A stretch of 12,277 nt of DNA from NCBI GenBank assembly GCA_020024775.1, contig JAHHTF010000023.1, forward strand, positions 1 to 12,277, given 5' to 3'. A program made the translations under genes and the position numbers. Under the pieces are notes generated by a model. The model was given only the letters and a program-made list of their open reading frames with translations. It ran no database searches and was not told the origin of the DNA. This document shows positions 1 to 6,076 of the stretch, in pieces. The stretch comes from Ureaplasma sp. Lineage in GTDB: Bacteria > Bacillota_I > Bacilli_A > Mycoplasmatales > Mycoplasmoidaceae. Each line of letters starts with the position of its first letter. Position 1 is the stretch's first letter.

Positions 1-2
1 TT

Positions 3-329
3 GTTAGAATTGTTTTATTATTGTGGTTCCCCACAAAATTTCTTAAACACCCTAAATTTGAAAACAATTACTACTATCCGGTAGATTCAGATGGAGTTAG
101 ATTAACTAACATCATGCAGAAAGTAATTGTTTATAGAAACATGTTAACTGATGAAATATTTACAAAGTTTAGATCAGAACAAATCAACCTAATTCAGTGT
201 TCCAAAGATGATATGATTTTTGTGGAATCTGAAATACAACTAGAGAATTATTATTTGAGAAATAAAATTGATGTTTTACAAAAAGAAAAACTAACTCTTG
301 AAAAAGCTTTGCAAGCGATCAAAAGTTAG
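3..329 (+). CDS. C-terminal part of an unrecognised protein, cut by the window edge
   Basis: The frame is open from the left edge to a TAG at 327-329, giving about 108 residues. A TTG at 21 could formally start it, but no Shine-Dalgarno lies before it and the frame is open upstream, so I treat it as a 5'-truncated gene. The visible part starts with a short hydrophobic stretch (VRIVLLLWF). A mixed region follows, then a C-terminal segment of about 35 residues rich in Leu, Glu, Lys and Gln (LQKEKLTLEKALQAIK) that should form a coiled coil. I do not recognise the family and assign no function. The next gene is more than 500 bases downstream, so this appears to be the last gene of its transcript. 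Confidence 0.55.
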   Translation, partial: VRIVLLLWFPTKFLKHPKFENNYYYPVDSDGVRLTNIMQKVIVYRNMLTDEIFTKFRSEQINLIQCSKDDMIFVESEIQLENYYLRNKIDVLQKEKLTLEKALQAIKS

Positions 330-365
330 CACTAAACATAATTTAATTATATAATATTTTTTAGT

Positions 366-392
366 ATTTCGTGTGTTCATTTTGAACGAAAT
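366..392 (+). terminator. Bulged hairpin after the first gene, possible weak terminator
   Basis: ATTTC (366-370) pairs with GAAAT (388-392), and GTTCA (375-379) with TGAAC (383-387), around a TTT loop and a GTGT bulge. It lies about 40 bases after the stop of the first gene. The only T-run is several bases further on (401-405), so termination is uncertain. A TATAAT at 350-355 could alternatively make it the 5' end of a transcript running into the tandem units. Confidence 0.3.
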
Positions 393-464
393 TTAACACC
401 TTTTTGTGTCATTTTTGACATTTTTATATTTCATGATGTGTGATATTAATAAAAAAAGGAGGTT

Positions 465-530
465 ATGGATAAGACTTTTATCATCCTATTCATAACCCTT
501 CTAATCATAATAATCTTAGTATTATTATAA
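465..530 (+). CDS. Putative 21-residue hydrophobic membrane peptide (type I toxin-like)
   Basis: ATG at 465 opens 21 codons to TAA at 528-530. The peptide begins MDKT and then is almost entirely Ile, Leu, Phe and Val, so it would be a single membrane-spanning segment with a short charged N-terminus. A perfect AGGAGG (457-462) precedes it, but only two bases separate it from the ATG, closer than usual. The start codon lies in a hairpin stem (GGTTATG 461-467 with CATAACC 491-497), so translation may be held down. On the opposite strand an extended -10 (TGTTATAAT) at the 3' end of the ORF would drive an RNA complementary to the ORF and its ribosome site. Small size, hydrophobicity and antisense layout resemble enterobacterial Ibs/Sib modules. 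Homology is not claimed, and the region could instead be a non-coding RNA. Confidence 0.45.
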   Translation: MDKTFIILFITLLIIIILVLL

Positions 531-532
531 CA
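524..532 (-). promoter_or_regulatory. Antisense extended -10 of unit 1 (TGTTATAAT)
   Basis: On the minus strand the sequence is TGTTATAAT, a TGN-extended perfect -10. Initiation would fall near 517, inside the end of the peptide ORF, and proceed across the start codon and AGGAGG. The same nonamer lies upstream of the exonuclease gene (3641-3649) and rpsP (5944-5952). No clear -35 is visible; that zone holds the conserved GGGCAAAC/TCCC block. Confidence 0.45.
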
Positions 533-588
533 TAATTCAGGGATGTTTGCCCTTTTTTGTGTCATTTTTGATATTTAAAAAAGAGATT

Positions 589-668
589 ATGGATAAGACT
601 CTTGCGCCCTATTCATAATCATCCTATTCATAATCCTCTTAATTGTTATAATAATGATACTATTATAA
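589..668 (+). pseudogene. Frameshifted second copy of the small hydrophobic peptide
   Basis: The copy starts ATGGATAAGACT like unit 1, but its own frame stops after nine residues (MDKTLAPYS, TAA 616-618). The hydrophobic reading (LFIIILFIILLIVIIMILL) runs from 609 to the TAA at 666-668 in the +2 frame relative to the ATG. One missing base between ACT and CCTATT therefore separates start and body. A 15-base in-frame duplication lengthens the body. The ribosome site is reduced to AAGAG. It looks like a decayed toxin ORF whose antisense promoter block survives. Confidence 0.4.
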
Positions 669-670
669 CA
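662..670 (-). promoter_or_regulatory. Antisense extended -10 of unit 2 (TGTTATAAT)
   Basis: It is identical to the nonamer of unit 1 at the equivalent place, at the 3' end of the hydrophobic body. Transcription would run toward lower coordinates across the decayed ORF. That this block stays perfect while the ORF is frameshifted suggests it may still be active. Confidence 0.4.
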
Positions 671-690
671 TAAATCAGGGACATTTGCCC

Positions 691-882
691 ATTCTTAAAT
701 TTTATATATCTATTATACCAACAATAATTTGAATCTAATTAATATTTATAATTAAGAATAAATACCATTTCAACTTATTAATAACTGTTTTTAATAAAAT
801 AATTAGTATTTAGTGATTAAATATTTTTTATTTTCAACTTTAAGTATATAATAATGGTTAAATTACCAGAAAGGAGATTAAG
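691..882. other. AT-rich intergenic leader before the transporter gene
   Basis: No convincing gene is seen here. The stretch holds an 8-base inverted repeat (ATTCTTAA 691-698, TTAAGAAT 752-759) of unclear meaning in such AT-rich sequence. It also contains the promoter and ribosome site of the downstream transporter. Confidence 0.5.
847..876 (+). promoter_or_regulatory. -10 box and ribosome site of the transporter gene
   Basis: TATAAT (847-852) within TATATAATAAT would start RNA near 858. AAGGAG (871-876) stands six bases before the ATG at 883. No good -35 is visible. Confidence 0.5.
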
Positions 883-2484
883 ATGAAAGAATTACAGCAG
901 AATGTTAATAATAGTTCTAACCAATTAAAGAAATATTCTGTAAAAGATGCTTTAAAGTTAGTGTTTAAGAATTGGTTCTTTATTTACTTTTCATTTGTAA
1001 ATATGTTTATTCCATTCTATGCTACTATTATTTCAAGCTTATTAGCACCGCATGCAACTATTAATCTAACATGTGTTGGGCTAACAACTAGTTTTATTAG
1101 TATCTTTAATCAGTTTTTGTTTTTGATTGCACTAACAATGGTTTTTGTGTTAAACAAAAATATCATGACTGCCACCTCCCTCGAAGTTGACAGAAAAACA
1201 ATTTCTTTGATTATGTTGATCTACAGTAGTGTATCTACATTATTATTTATCGGATGTAGTTTACTATACATTAGATTCTCAACATTGTATGTTGGTTATA
1301 CTCAAACATTCAACTATGCTTTAGAATTCGTCTTAATGGTTGCTCCTACATTTATTATTAATGGGTTTGTTTATTTAAATATCATTTATAAATTAGAAAC
1401 TAATAAATGAAAATCATTTTTAACTTATTCTATTTACTTTGCTTTAAATTTGATTTTGATACCTGTGTTTTATTTGTTTATTCCATTTACAGTTGAATGA
1501 CAACTAATTGGAATGGGACTAGGTTTCTTAGTTGCTAGTTTAATAACTTTTTTATTTGTGTTTTTATTCAACATGAAATCAAAAGAATTTATGGATGAAT
1601 TCCACTTGACTTTTAACAAAGAATCACTAAAAATGTTCTTTAGTAAAACAAGTAACTTTATCTCAACATTCTTATTATCAACAATTATGAAAGGGTTCTT
1701 GGTAATGACTATTGGTTTATCTTTAAACCTAAGTAGCAAACCAACCTTTACTTCATTAATGGTAGCTAAGATTATTTGATATAACTGTTTGTTCTTTTGT
1801 GGATTCTTTGGTGATGGAGTATTATATAGCATTGAATACTCAAAGATGAAATCACAATTGCTTAATAATGGAAACTACCAAGCATCATTAAAAACAATGT
1901 TCAGTTTTGCTGGAATCGTTTGGTTAGGAACATTTATTGTTTGTGTTTTATTCAGTGCTACTGCTAAACATGGTTTAAGTTATCTATATGCTCAAAACCA
2001 AGAAGCACCAATTGGTGGAGAAGTAACTGATAACTTCCACTGACTATTATTTGTTCCCCACCAAGAAGAAATTGGAAACTTCTTATGATCAACACAAAAA
2101 GTTAATTTACAAATGATTACAGGAGCACTAACTCCTTGTTATGCATTAATGTATCTAACAATCTTCCATACAACAATGAATTCAGTTAAAATCCTTACAA
2201 GTAAGAAATTAGTAATGGATCAAAAGTTTAACTGAAAGGGACTATTAACTAACATTTTAATGTTAGCAATTGTAATGACTATCATTGCTGTATTAGGTTG
2301 TGCATTTAATGAACCTAAATATGCAAACTATTTAAATACCTTTAATGGATTGGATGCTTTTTCATTTGGTTTAACAATGATATCAGTATTCATGATGACT
2401 ATGGTATTATCAGGAATGGCTATTAAGATTTCGAAGATGAAAAAAATGATGAAAAAAAATAGTGTTACGCAAACTAGTGTGTAG
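883..2484 (+). CDS. MATE-like multidrug/solute efflux membrane protein (12 TM)
   Basis: 533 residues, with about seven TGA codons read as Trp. The start is the ATG after AAGGAG, and the next hydrophobic segment begins at about residue 30. I count about 12 membrane segments: roughly 29-55, 60-95, 104-128, 140-165, 177-199 and 203-228, a 20-30-residue polar loop, then six more. Two sixes joined by a loop is the plan of MATE (MOP superfamily) exporters, which use ion gradients to extrude cationic compounds. The glycine-rich IGMGLGFLVASLITFLF at the sixth segment fits. The loop after the ninth segment (about residues 367-405, rich in Glu, Gln and Pro) is longer than usual. The C-terminus is basic and cytoplasmic. 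I see no substrate-specific motif. MATE is a fold-level call, and a related MOP-type transporter is possible. It is a single-gene transcript with its own promoter and terminator. Confidence 0.6.
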
Positions 2485-2495
2485 CACTATTTTTT
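2457..2495. terminator. Bidirectional terminator between convergent genes
   Basis: AATAGTG-T-TACGC pairs with GTGTA-G-CACTATT around a six-base loop, about 12 pairs with one mismatch and one G-U. An A-run precedes it and a T-run follows, so it can end transcripts from both sides. It overlaps the last codons of the transporter (stop 2482-2484) and lies directly beyond the stop of the minus-strand gene (2487). Confidence 0.85.
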
Positions 2496-3047
2496 AATAT
2501 TCTTAGGATTGTATTTATACTCCTTATCAAATTGATGACTATCAATATTATAAAATCCTTTAATGTATTTCATTAAGAATGAATGTTCTTCTCGTTTGGT
2601 TTTAAAAACTAGTTTGTGAAACTTTAAGAAGTTTTTAATTTTTGTGTGGGACACAGAATTAAACAAGTAAAAACAATTATCATATTTCTTAAAGGCTTCT
2701 AAAAGCAATTTGGTATTAGTGTCATATAACACTAATGCTTTTTTTAGATATTTAACAACATGTTCAAAATAAATGCCTTTTAAGAATTCTTGAGCTTGTT
2801 TCTTTGTATTAAATTCTTGTTTTTGTTTAATACTGTCTTTTAAATGACCAGAAGACTCATAAATAAAAATATTGACATCAACAGTATAAGAATTAACAAT
2901 ATCTTTATTAGTACCTAATTCATGATCATAATATGAAACATGATTTGCTTTGATTGTTGATTCATCACATATGACTTTGTAATTAGGTCATAAATATTGG
3001 GTATAGATTTTTCAAAATCTAACATTTAGCTTTGTTTTTTTCGTCAC
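2487..3047 (-). CDS. Unrecognised protein downstream of and overlapping the exonuclease gene
   Basis: The frame opens after a TAA at 3057-3059 and ends with TAG at 2487-2489. With two TGA-Trp codons it codes for about 186 residues from the only early start, GTG at 3045-3047. No good Shine-Dalgarno precedes that GTG, and the first 29 bases overlap the end of the exonuclease gene, so translation may be coupled. The protein is soluble, Lys- and Tyr-rich, with no membrane segment or signal peptide. It contains DIVNSYTVDVNIFIYES, which could be a beta-strand pair, and a basic C-terminus (KEYKYNPKNIKK). I do not recognise a family. It may instead be the C-terminal part of the exonuclease separated by a frameshift at the run of seven A (minus strand) at 3035-3041. 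Confidence 0.6.
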
Positions 3048-3633
3048 ATCTTGGTCTTAATAATTCATGGAAGATATGAGATCTAATTCAATCTGCATCA
3101 TGTTTGGAATTTTGAATTTTCATATATATGTTATACAAAGTGATAGCATCTTCTAAACCATCATGTTGTTTAGTTTGATTAACTTCATAAACATTTGCTA
3201 AACACTTTAGACTTGGTGAGAAATTAGGTTCAAATGAATATTCTTCAATAAATTCTTTTTGGAAATCCCGAAGAATAACTTCGTTTGTTAAATTATGATT
3301 TTGTTTAACTGAATTCAAAACTACTTCATCATAGTTTCCATATGCAAAACAAGTAATTCCTTTTGCAAATTCAGTAAACTCTTGATAAACAATATCTTCT
3401 GTTTTTTCTTGTTTTCTAAAGAAACTCGAATCCTTAGACAACAAATGTTTTATCTTCGGATTCAAAGGTCCTGTGTATAAACAATATTGATTGAAATATT
3501 GTGTTTGTTTAGTATCTAAATCATATTTAACAGCACCAAGCTGTAATAACTTATCAACCTTTATATAATTCTTTTTCGATTTAGCATTTACCTGAGTTGC
3601 TTCAACATCTAGGAAAATAATTTCTCTACTCAT
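3019..3633 (-). CDS. DEDDh-type 3'-5' exonuclease (DnaQ/KapD-like)
   Basis: 204 residues if the TGA at 3088-3090 is read as Trp, ending with TAG at 3019-3021. The four acidic ligands and the histidine of the DEDDh exonuclease superfamily are visible: D9 and E11 (FLDVEAT, Exo I), D102 in AYGNYDEVVL (Exo II), and H157 plus D162 in HDGLEDA (Exo III). These enzymes remove nucleotides from 3' ends using two metal ions. The AYGNYD form resembles KapD/exoribonuclease-type members, so RNA or short single-stranded nucleic acid is a likely substrate, though DNA proofreading cannot be excluded. The last ~20 residues (WIRSHIFHELLRPRCDEK) lie outside the fold and overlap the next gene. The ATG follows an extended -10 at a distance that would make the mRNA leaderless. 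Confidence 0.85.
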
Positions 3634-3640
3634 GAAATTA

Positions 3641-3649
3641 ATTATAACA
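3641..3649 (-). promoter_or_regulatory. Extended -10 of the exonuclease gene, probably leaderless
   Basis: TGTTATAAT on the minus strand is separated from the ATG (3633) by only seven bases (TAATTTC). RNA would therefore begin at or next to the start codon. No Shine-Dalgarno can fit in between. Confidence 0.6.
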
Positions 3650-3723
3650 AAATAAACCTAATCAGTATTAACCAAAAAATAAAAATAAGACATTGTTAAA
3701 TTGACTATATTGATTCTTATAGA

Positions 3724-3756
3724 AATAATAAAAAGGAAATCCTAATGGACTTCCTT
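3724..3756 (-). terminator. Terminator of the rpsP-trmD-rplS operon
   Basis: On the minus strand AAGGAAGTCC (3756-3747), an ATTA loop and GGATTTCCTT (3742-3733) form a ten-pair stem with one G-U, followed by a T-rich run. It begins ten bases after the rplS stop. Confidence 0.9.
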
Positions 3757-3765
3757 AAATATTAA

Positions 3766-4152
3766 TTATTTGTTGTTAGTTTTTACATTTAATCTTTCTT
3801 TAATTCTAGCTGATTTACCAGCACGGTTTCTCATGTAAGAAATGTAAGCTCTTCTAACTTTACCATAACGTTTAACTTCGATTTTTTGAATTAATGGACT
3901 GTTTAAGTTGATACTTAATTCTACTCAAACACCATTTGATTCTTTTCTAACAATTGCAGTTTCAGAAGCACCTGATCCTTTTCTTCTAAGTACAACACCT
4001 TCGAATTTTTGGATTCTAGTTTTTTTACCTTCAGTAATTTGGTTGTGAACAATGATTGTATCCCCAGAATCGAATTGAGGAATATCTGATTTAATTTGAG
4101 TTTCTTGAACTTGGTCTAGGATTTTCCCTTTATTGATTTTAAAAATTTCCAT
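3766..4152 (-). CDS. rplS: 50S ribosomal protein L19
   Basis: 128 residues. L19 sits at the interface of the large subunit, near the contact with the small subunit. Family signatures are PQFDSGDTIIVHNQITEGKK, the FEGVVLRRKGSGASETAIVRK block and the C-terminal RYGKVRRAYISYMRNRAGKSARI. One TGA (3925-3927) is read as Trp in SNGVWVELS. The start is ATG at 4150-4152, two bases after the trmD stop, with AAGGA overlapping the last trmD codons, so the genes are translationally linked. Length is normal for the family (about 115-130). It is the last gene of the operon and is followed by a strong terminator. Confidence 0.97.
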
Positions 4153-4154
4153 AA

Positions 4155-4850
4155 TTATTTTCCTTTCTGTTTTATATATGCACTATAAATATCTGGTCGA
4201 TACTTCTTTGTTTTTTGAATTCTTTGATCACGATTAAACTCATCAACTAATTTATGATTTCCACTTAATAAAATCTCTGGTACTTTATGATTATCATATT
4301 CATATGGTTTAGTGTATACTGGATAATCTAATAGCATATCTTCAAATGATTCAGCTACTAAGCTTTCTTTACTAATCACACCATCAATTAATCTAACCAA
4401 TGAATCTGTGATTATACAAGCTGGTAACTCACCACCAGTCAACACATAATCTCCAATACTTAATGGGATATCTATGTAATGATAGATTCTTTCATCAATC
4501 CCTTCGTAGTGACCACATATAATGATAATGTGTTCATGTTCTACAACAAATTGTTTAGCAAGAGATTGATTATACATATATCCACTTGGGGTAGTTAGAA
4601 TTACATAACTATCTTTAGTTTTGATTGCATTAATACAATCAACAACAGGTTGTAATCCAATTACCATCCCTGCACCACCACCATATGGAGTATCATCTAC
4701 TTTATTATGTTTGTTTGTGGAATAATCTCTAAAGTTAATAACTTCAATTTCAATCTTATTAGACTGGATTGCTCTTTTGATGATTGAAGCATCAAAATAA
4801 GCATTAAAGGATTCTGGAAACAAAGAAAGAATACTAATTTTTTTTAGCAC
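4155..4850 (-). CDS. trmD: tRNA (guanine-N1)-methyltransferase TrmD
   Basis: 231 residues. TrmD transfers methyl from S-adenosylmethionine to N1 of G37 next to the anticodon in tRNAs reading CNN and some other codons, preventing +1 frameshifts. It is a SPOUT enzyme with a trefoil knot. Visible signatures: SLFPE (9-13), DDTPYGGGAGMV (52-63), GHYEGIDERI (113-122), the knot motif SIGDYVLTGGELPA (131-144) and LLDYPVYTKP (173-182). No internal TGA occurs. The start is GTG, since a TAA lies two codons upstream in frame. It begins one base after the end of the rpsP stop. Length is normal (230-255). rimM, which usually sits between rpsP and trmD in Firmicutes, is absent. Confidence 0.97.
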   Translation of the reverse strand: MLKKISILSLFPESFNAYFDASIIKRAIQSNKIEIEVINFRDYSTNKHNKVDDTPYGGGAGMVIGLQPVVDCINAIKTKDSYVILTTPSGYMYNQSLAKQFVVEHEHIIIICGHYEGIDERIYHYIDIPLSIGDYVLTGGELPACIITDSLVRLIDGVISKESLVAESFEDMLLDYPVYTKPYEYDNHKVPEILLSGNHKLVDEFNRDQRIQKTKKYRPDIYSAYIKQKGK

Positions 4851-4851
4851 A

Positions 4852-5877
4852 TTATTTTAAGTAACAGAAACCAGATGGACCTTTAGTTAATTTGAATTCG
4901 TCTAGAGGTCTTGGGTTTTTATAAGGAATGAATCCGTCAAGTTCCATTAATTTAACATCATCTTGATCTTTGAAGTATGCATCAAATTGTTTTTTAGTTA
5001 AGATTGATTTTGAACCATATTCTCTTCAAGATTTTGTTTTAGATAACACTTGAGTGTTTTTTAAATCAAATTCACCTACAACCATACCGATTGGTTTAAT
5101 TGAGTAAACTAATACTCTTTGTACTTTTTGAACAGGTAATTTTTTGAAGAAAATAATTTCTTTTTCTTCGTTAATGATTTCTTCAATAAATGTTTTATCT
5201 AATGAAATCATAATTGTTTTTGCTGAAGTATCTGCATCAGTTACAGTAGTATCAACTACAAATTCTTGTTTTTCTCTTTTTGCTAATTCTTCTTCTGATA
5301 TTTTTTTAATAGCTTTAGAGTCTTCTTTAATAACTAATTTTTTAGCTCTTTCTTCAGCTTCTTTTTTAGCTTTTTCTTCTGCAGCTTTTTTAGCAGCTAA
5401 AGCTTCAGCTTCTTTTCTTGCTTTTTCTTCATCTTTAGCTTTTTGTTCTGCTAATCTCTTAGCTTTTTCTTCAGCTTCTTTTTTAGCTCTTTCATCTGCT
5501 AATCTCTTTAATTCTTGACGTTTCTTTTCAGCTTCTAATTTTTTAGCTTCATCGTCTTCTTTTTTAGCAGGTTGTTTTTTAGCTTTTGCATTTGCTTCTA
5601 AGTAAGCTTCTAATTGTTTTGTTTGTTTTAATTCGTTGAATTTAGCTCAAACACCTTGTTGTTTTAAAACTGATTTAGCAGTATCTGAAGGTTGAGCACC
5701 ACTAGCTAATCATTTAATAGCTGTATATTCATCAACGCTCATAGTTCCATCTAATGGATTGTATTGACCTACAAGTTCAATATATGCACCATTAGATTTT
5801 GCTCTTTGATCAGCTACAACTAATCTGAAGAATGGTGATTTATGACGACCCATTCTTAATAATCTAATTTTTGTCAA
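4852..5877 (-). CDS. rpsP: Ribosomal protein S16 fused to a long helix and an ASCH-like domain
   Basis: 341 residues in one frame with TGA read as Trp; S16 alone is usually 80-100. Residues 1-80 are a clear S16 (MTKIRLLRMGRHKSPFFRLV, VGQYNPLDG), a 30S body protein needed for assembly. From about 85 to 205 the chain is almost only Lys, Glu, Ala, Arg and Leu (AKKEAEEKAKRLAEQKAK), expected to be a long single helix or coiled coil. Residues about 220-341 form a separate domain starting MISLDKTFIEEIINEEKEI, with VQRVLVYSIKPIGMVVGEFD and ending KGPSGFCYLK. This layout matches ASCH (PUA-superfamily) domains, which bind RNA or modified bases; it is my recognition, not a search result. The start is TTG at 5875-5877 with AGGAG seven bases upstream; ATG 5851-5853 would cut off the conserved N-terminus. 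Every codon from 5649 to 5212 was checked and none is a stop. Confidence 0.92.
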
Positions 5878-5915
5878 TTTATTTCTCCTATAAAATAAAA
5901 GTATTAAATGTAAAG

Positions 5916-5937
5916 TGTTAAGTAGTTTTACTTAACA
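5916..5937 (-). promoter_or_regulatory. Perfect hairpin at the 5' end of the rpsP mRNA
   Basis: TGTTAAGTA and TACTTAACA form a nine-pair perfect stem with a four-base loop. With the -10 at 5944-5949, RNA would start at about 5937, so the hairpin is at the extreme 5' end of the leader and about 38 bases before the TTG. It may protect the message or take part in feedback control. Confidence 0.5.
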
Positions 5938-5943
5938 GATAAA

Positions 5944-5952
5944 ATTATAACA
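5944..5952 (-). promoter_or_regulatory. Promoter of the rpsP-trmD-rplS operon (extended -10)
   Basis: TGTTATAAT on the minus strand is a perfect TGN-extended -10. A weak TTTTAC lies 17 bases upstream. The predicted leader is about 60 bases and carries the AGGAG at 5885-5889. Confidence 0.65.
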
Positions 5953-6076
5953 TTTTTTAATATTTTGTAAAAATTATTCACAATATTTCTATTTTTTTTT
6001 AAAATATTAAAGATATTTGAATATTGCTTTTCAAATTATAGGTTTATTAATTTTGATTCATAAGAAAGATAATTAA

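Larger units (their letters stand above)
399..690 (+). repeat. Two tandem direct-repeat units of a small sense/antisense element
   Basis: Unit 1 (399-550, 152 bp) and unit 2 (551-690, 140 bp) lie head to tail. Each begins with a nearly identical ~20-base block (CCTTTTTGTGTCATTTTTGA, with one extra T in unit 2). Next comes GATATT, then ATGGATAAGACT, an AT-rich body containing CCTATTCATAA, the block ATTATAACATAA, and finally CAGGGA-N2-TTTGCCC. Unit 2 lacks about 21 bp of unit 1's leader and carries a 15-bp internal duplication (608-622/623-637, 14 of 15 identical). The blocks kept in both units are the start-codon region and the reverse-strand promoter-like block, which suggests a functional RNA or peptide module rather than random AT-rich sequence. 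Confidence 0.75.

Noticed and set aside
608..637. Two 15-base repeats considered as the start of a CRISPR-like or satellite array
   Set aside because: There are only two adjacent copies with no spacers; it is a simple duplication inside unit 2.
691..759. Inverted repeat ATTCTTAA/TTAAGAAT as an operator or mobile element end
   Set aside because: Eight AT-rich base pairs 50 bases apart are expected by chance in sequence of this composition.
1470..1832. Minus-strand open frame inside the transporter gene
   Set aside because: It lies wholly antisense to the TM-coding frame, has no ribosome site and no recognisable protein features.
883..2484. Transporter seen as a pseudogene broken by several TGA stops
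   Set aside because: TGA codes for Trp here, as shown by asnS, asnA, rplS and pgsA, where TGA falls at conserved Trp positions; the frame is continuous.
3034..3042. A AAA AAC heptamer in the exonuclease frame as a -1 programmed frameshift site
   Set aside because: The downstream frame is +1, not -1, relative to the exonuclease, so classical -1 slippage would not reach it.
5144..5518. Open frame of 124 codons on the plus strand, rich in Ser, Ala, Phe and Leu
   Set aside because: It is the antisense image of the Lys/Glu/Ala-repeat linker of rpsP; it has no ribosome site and its composition is fully explained by the opposite strand.
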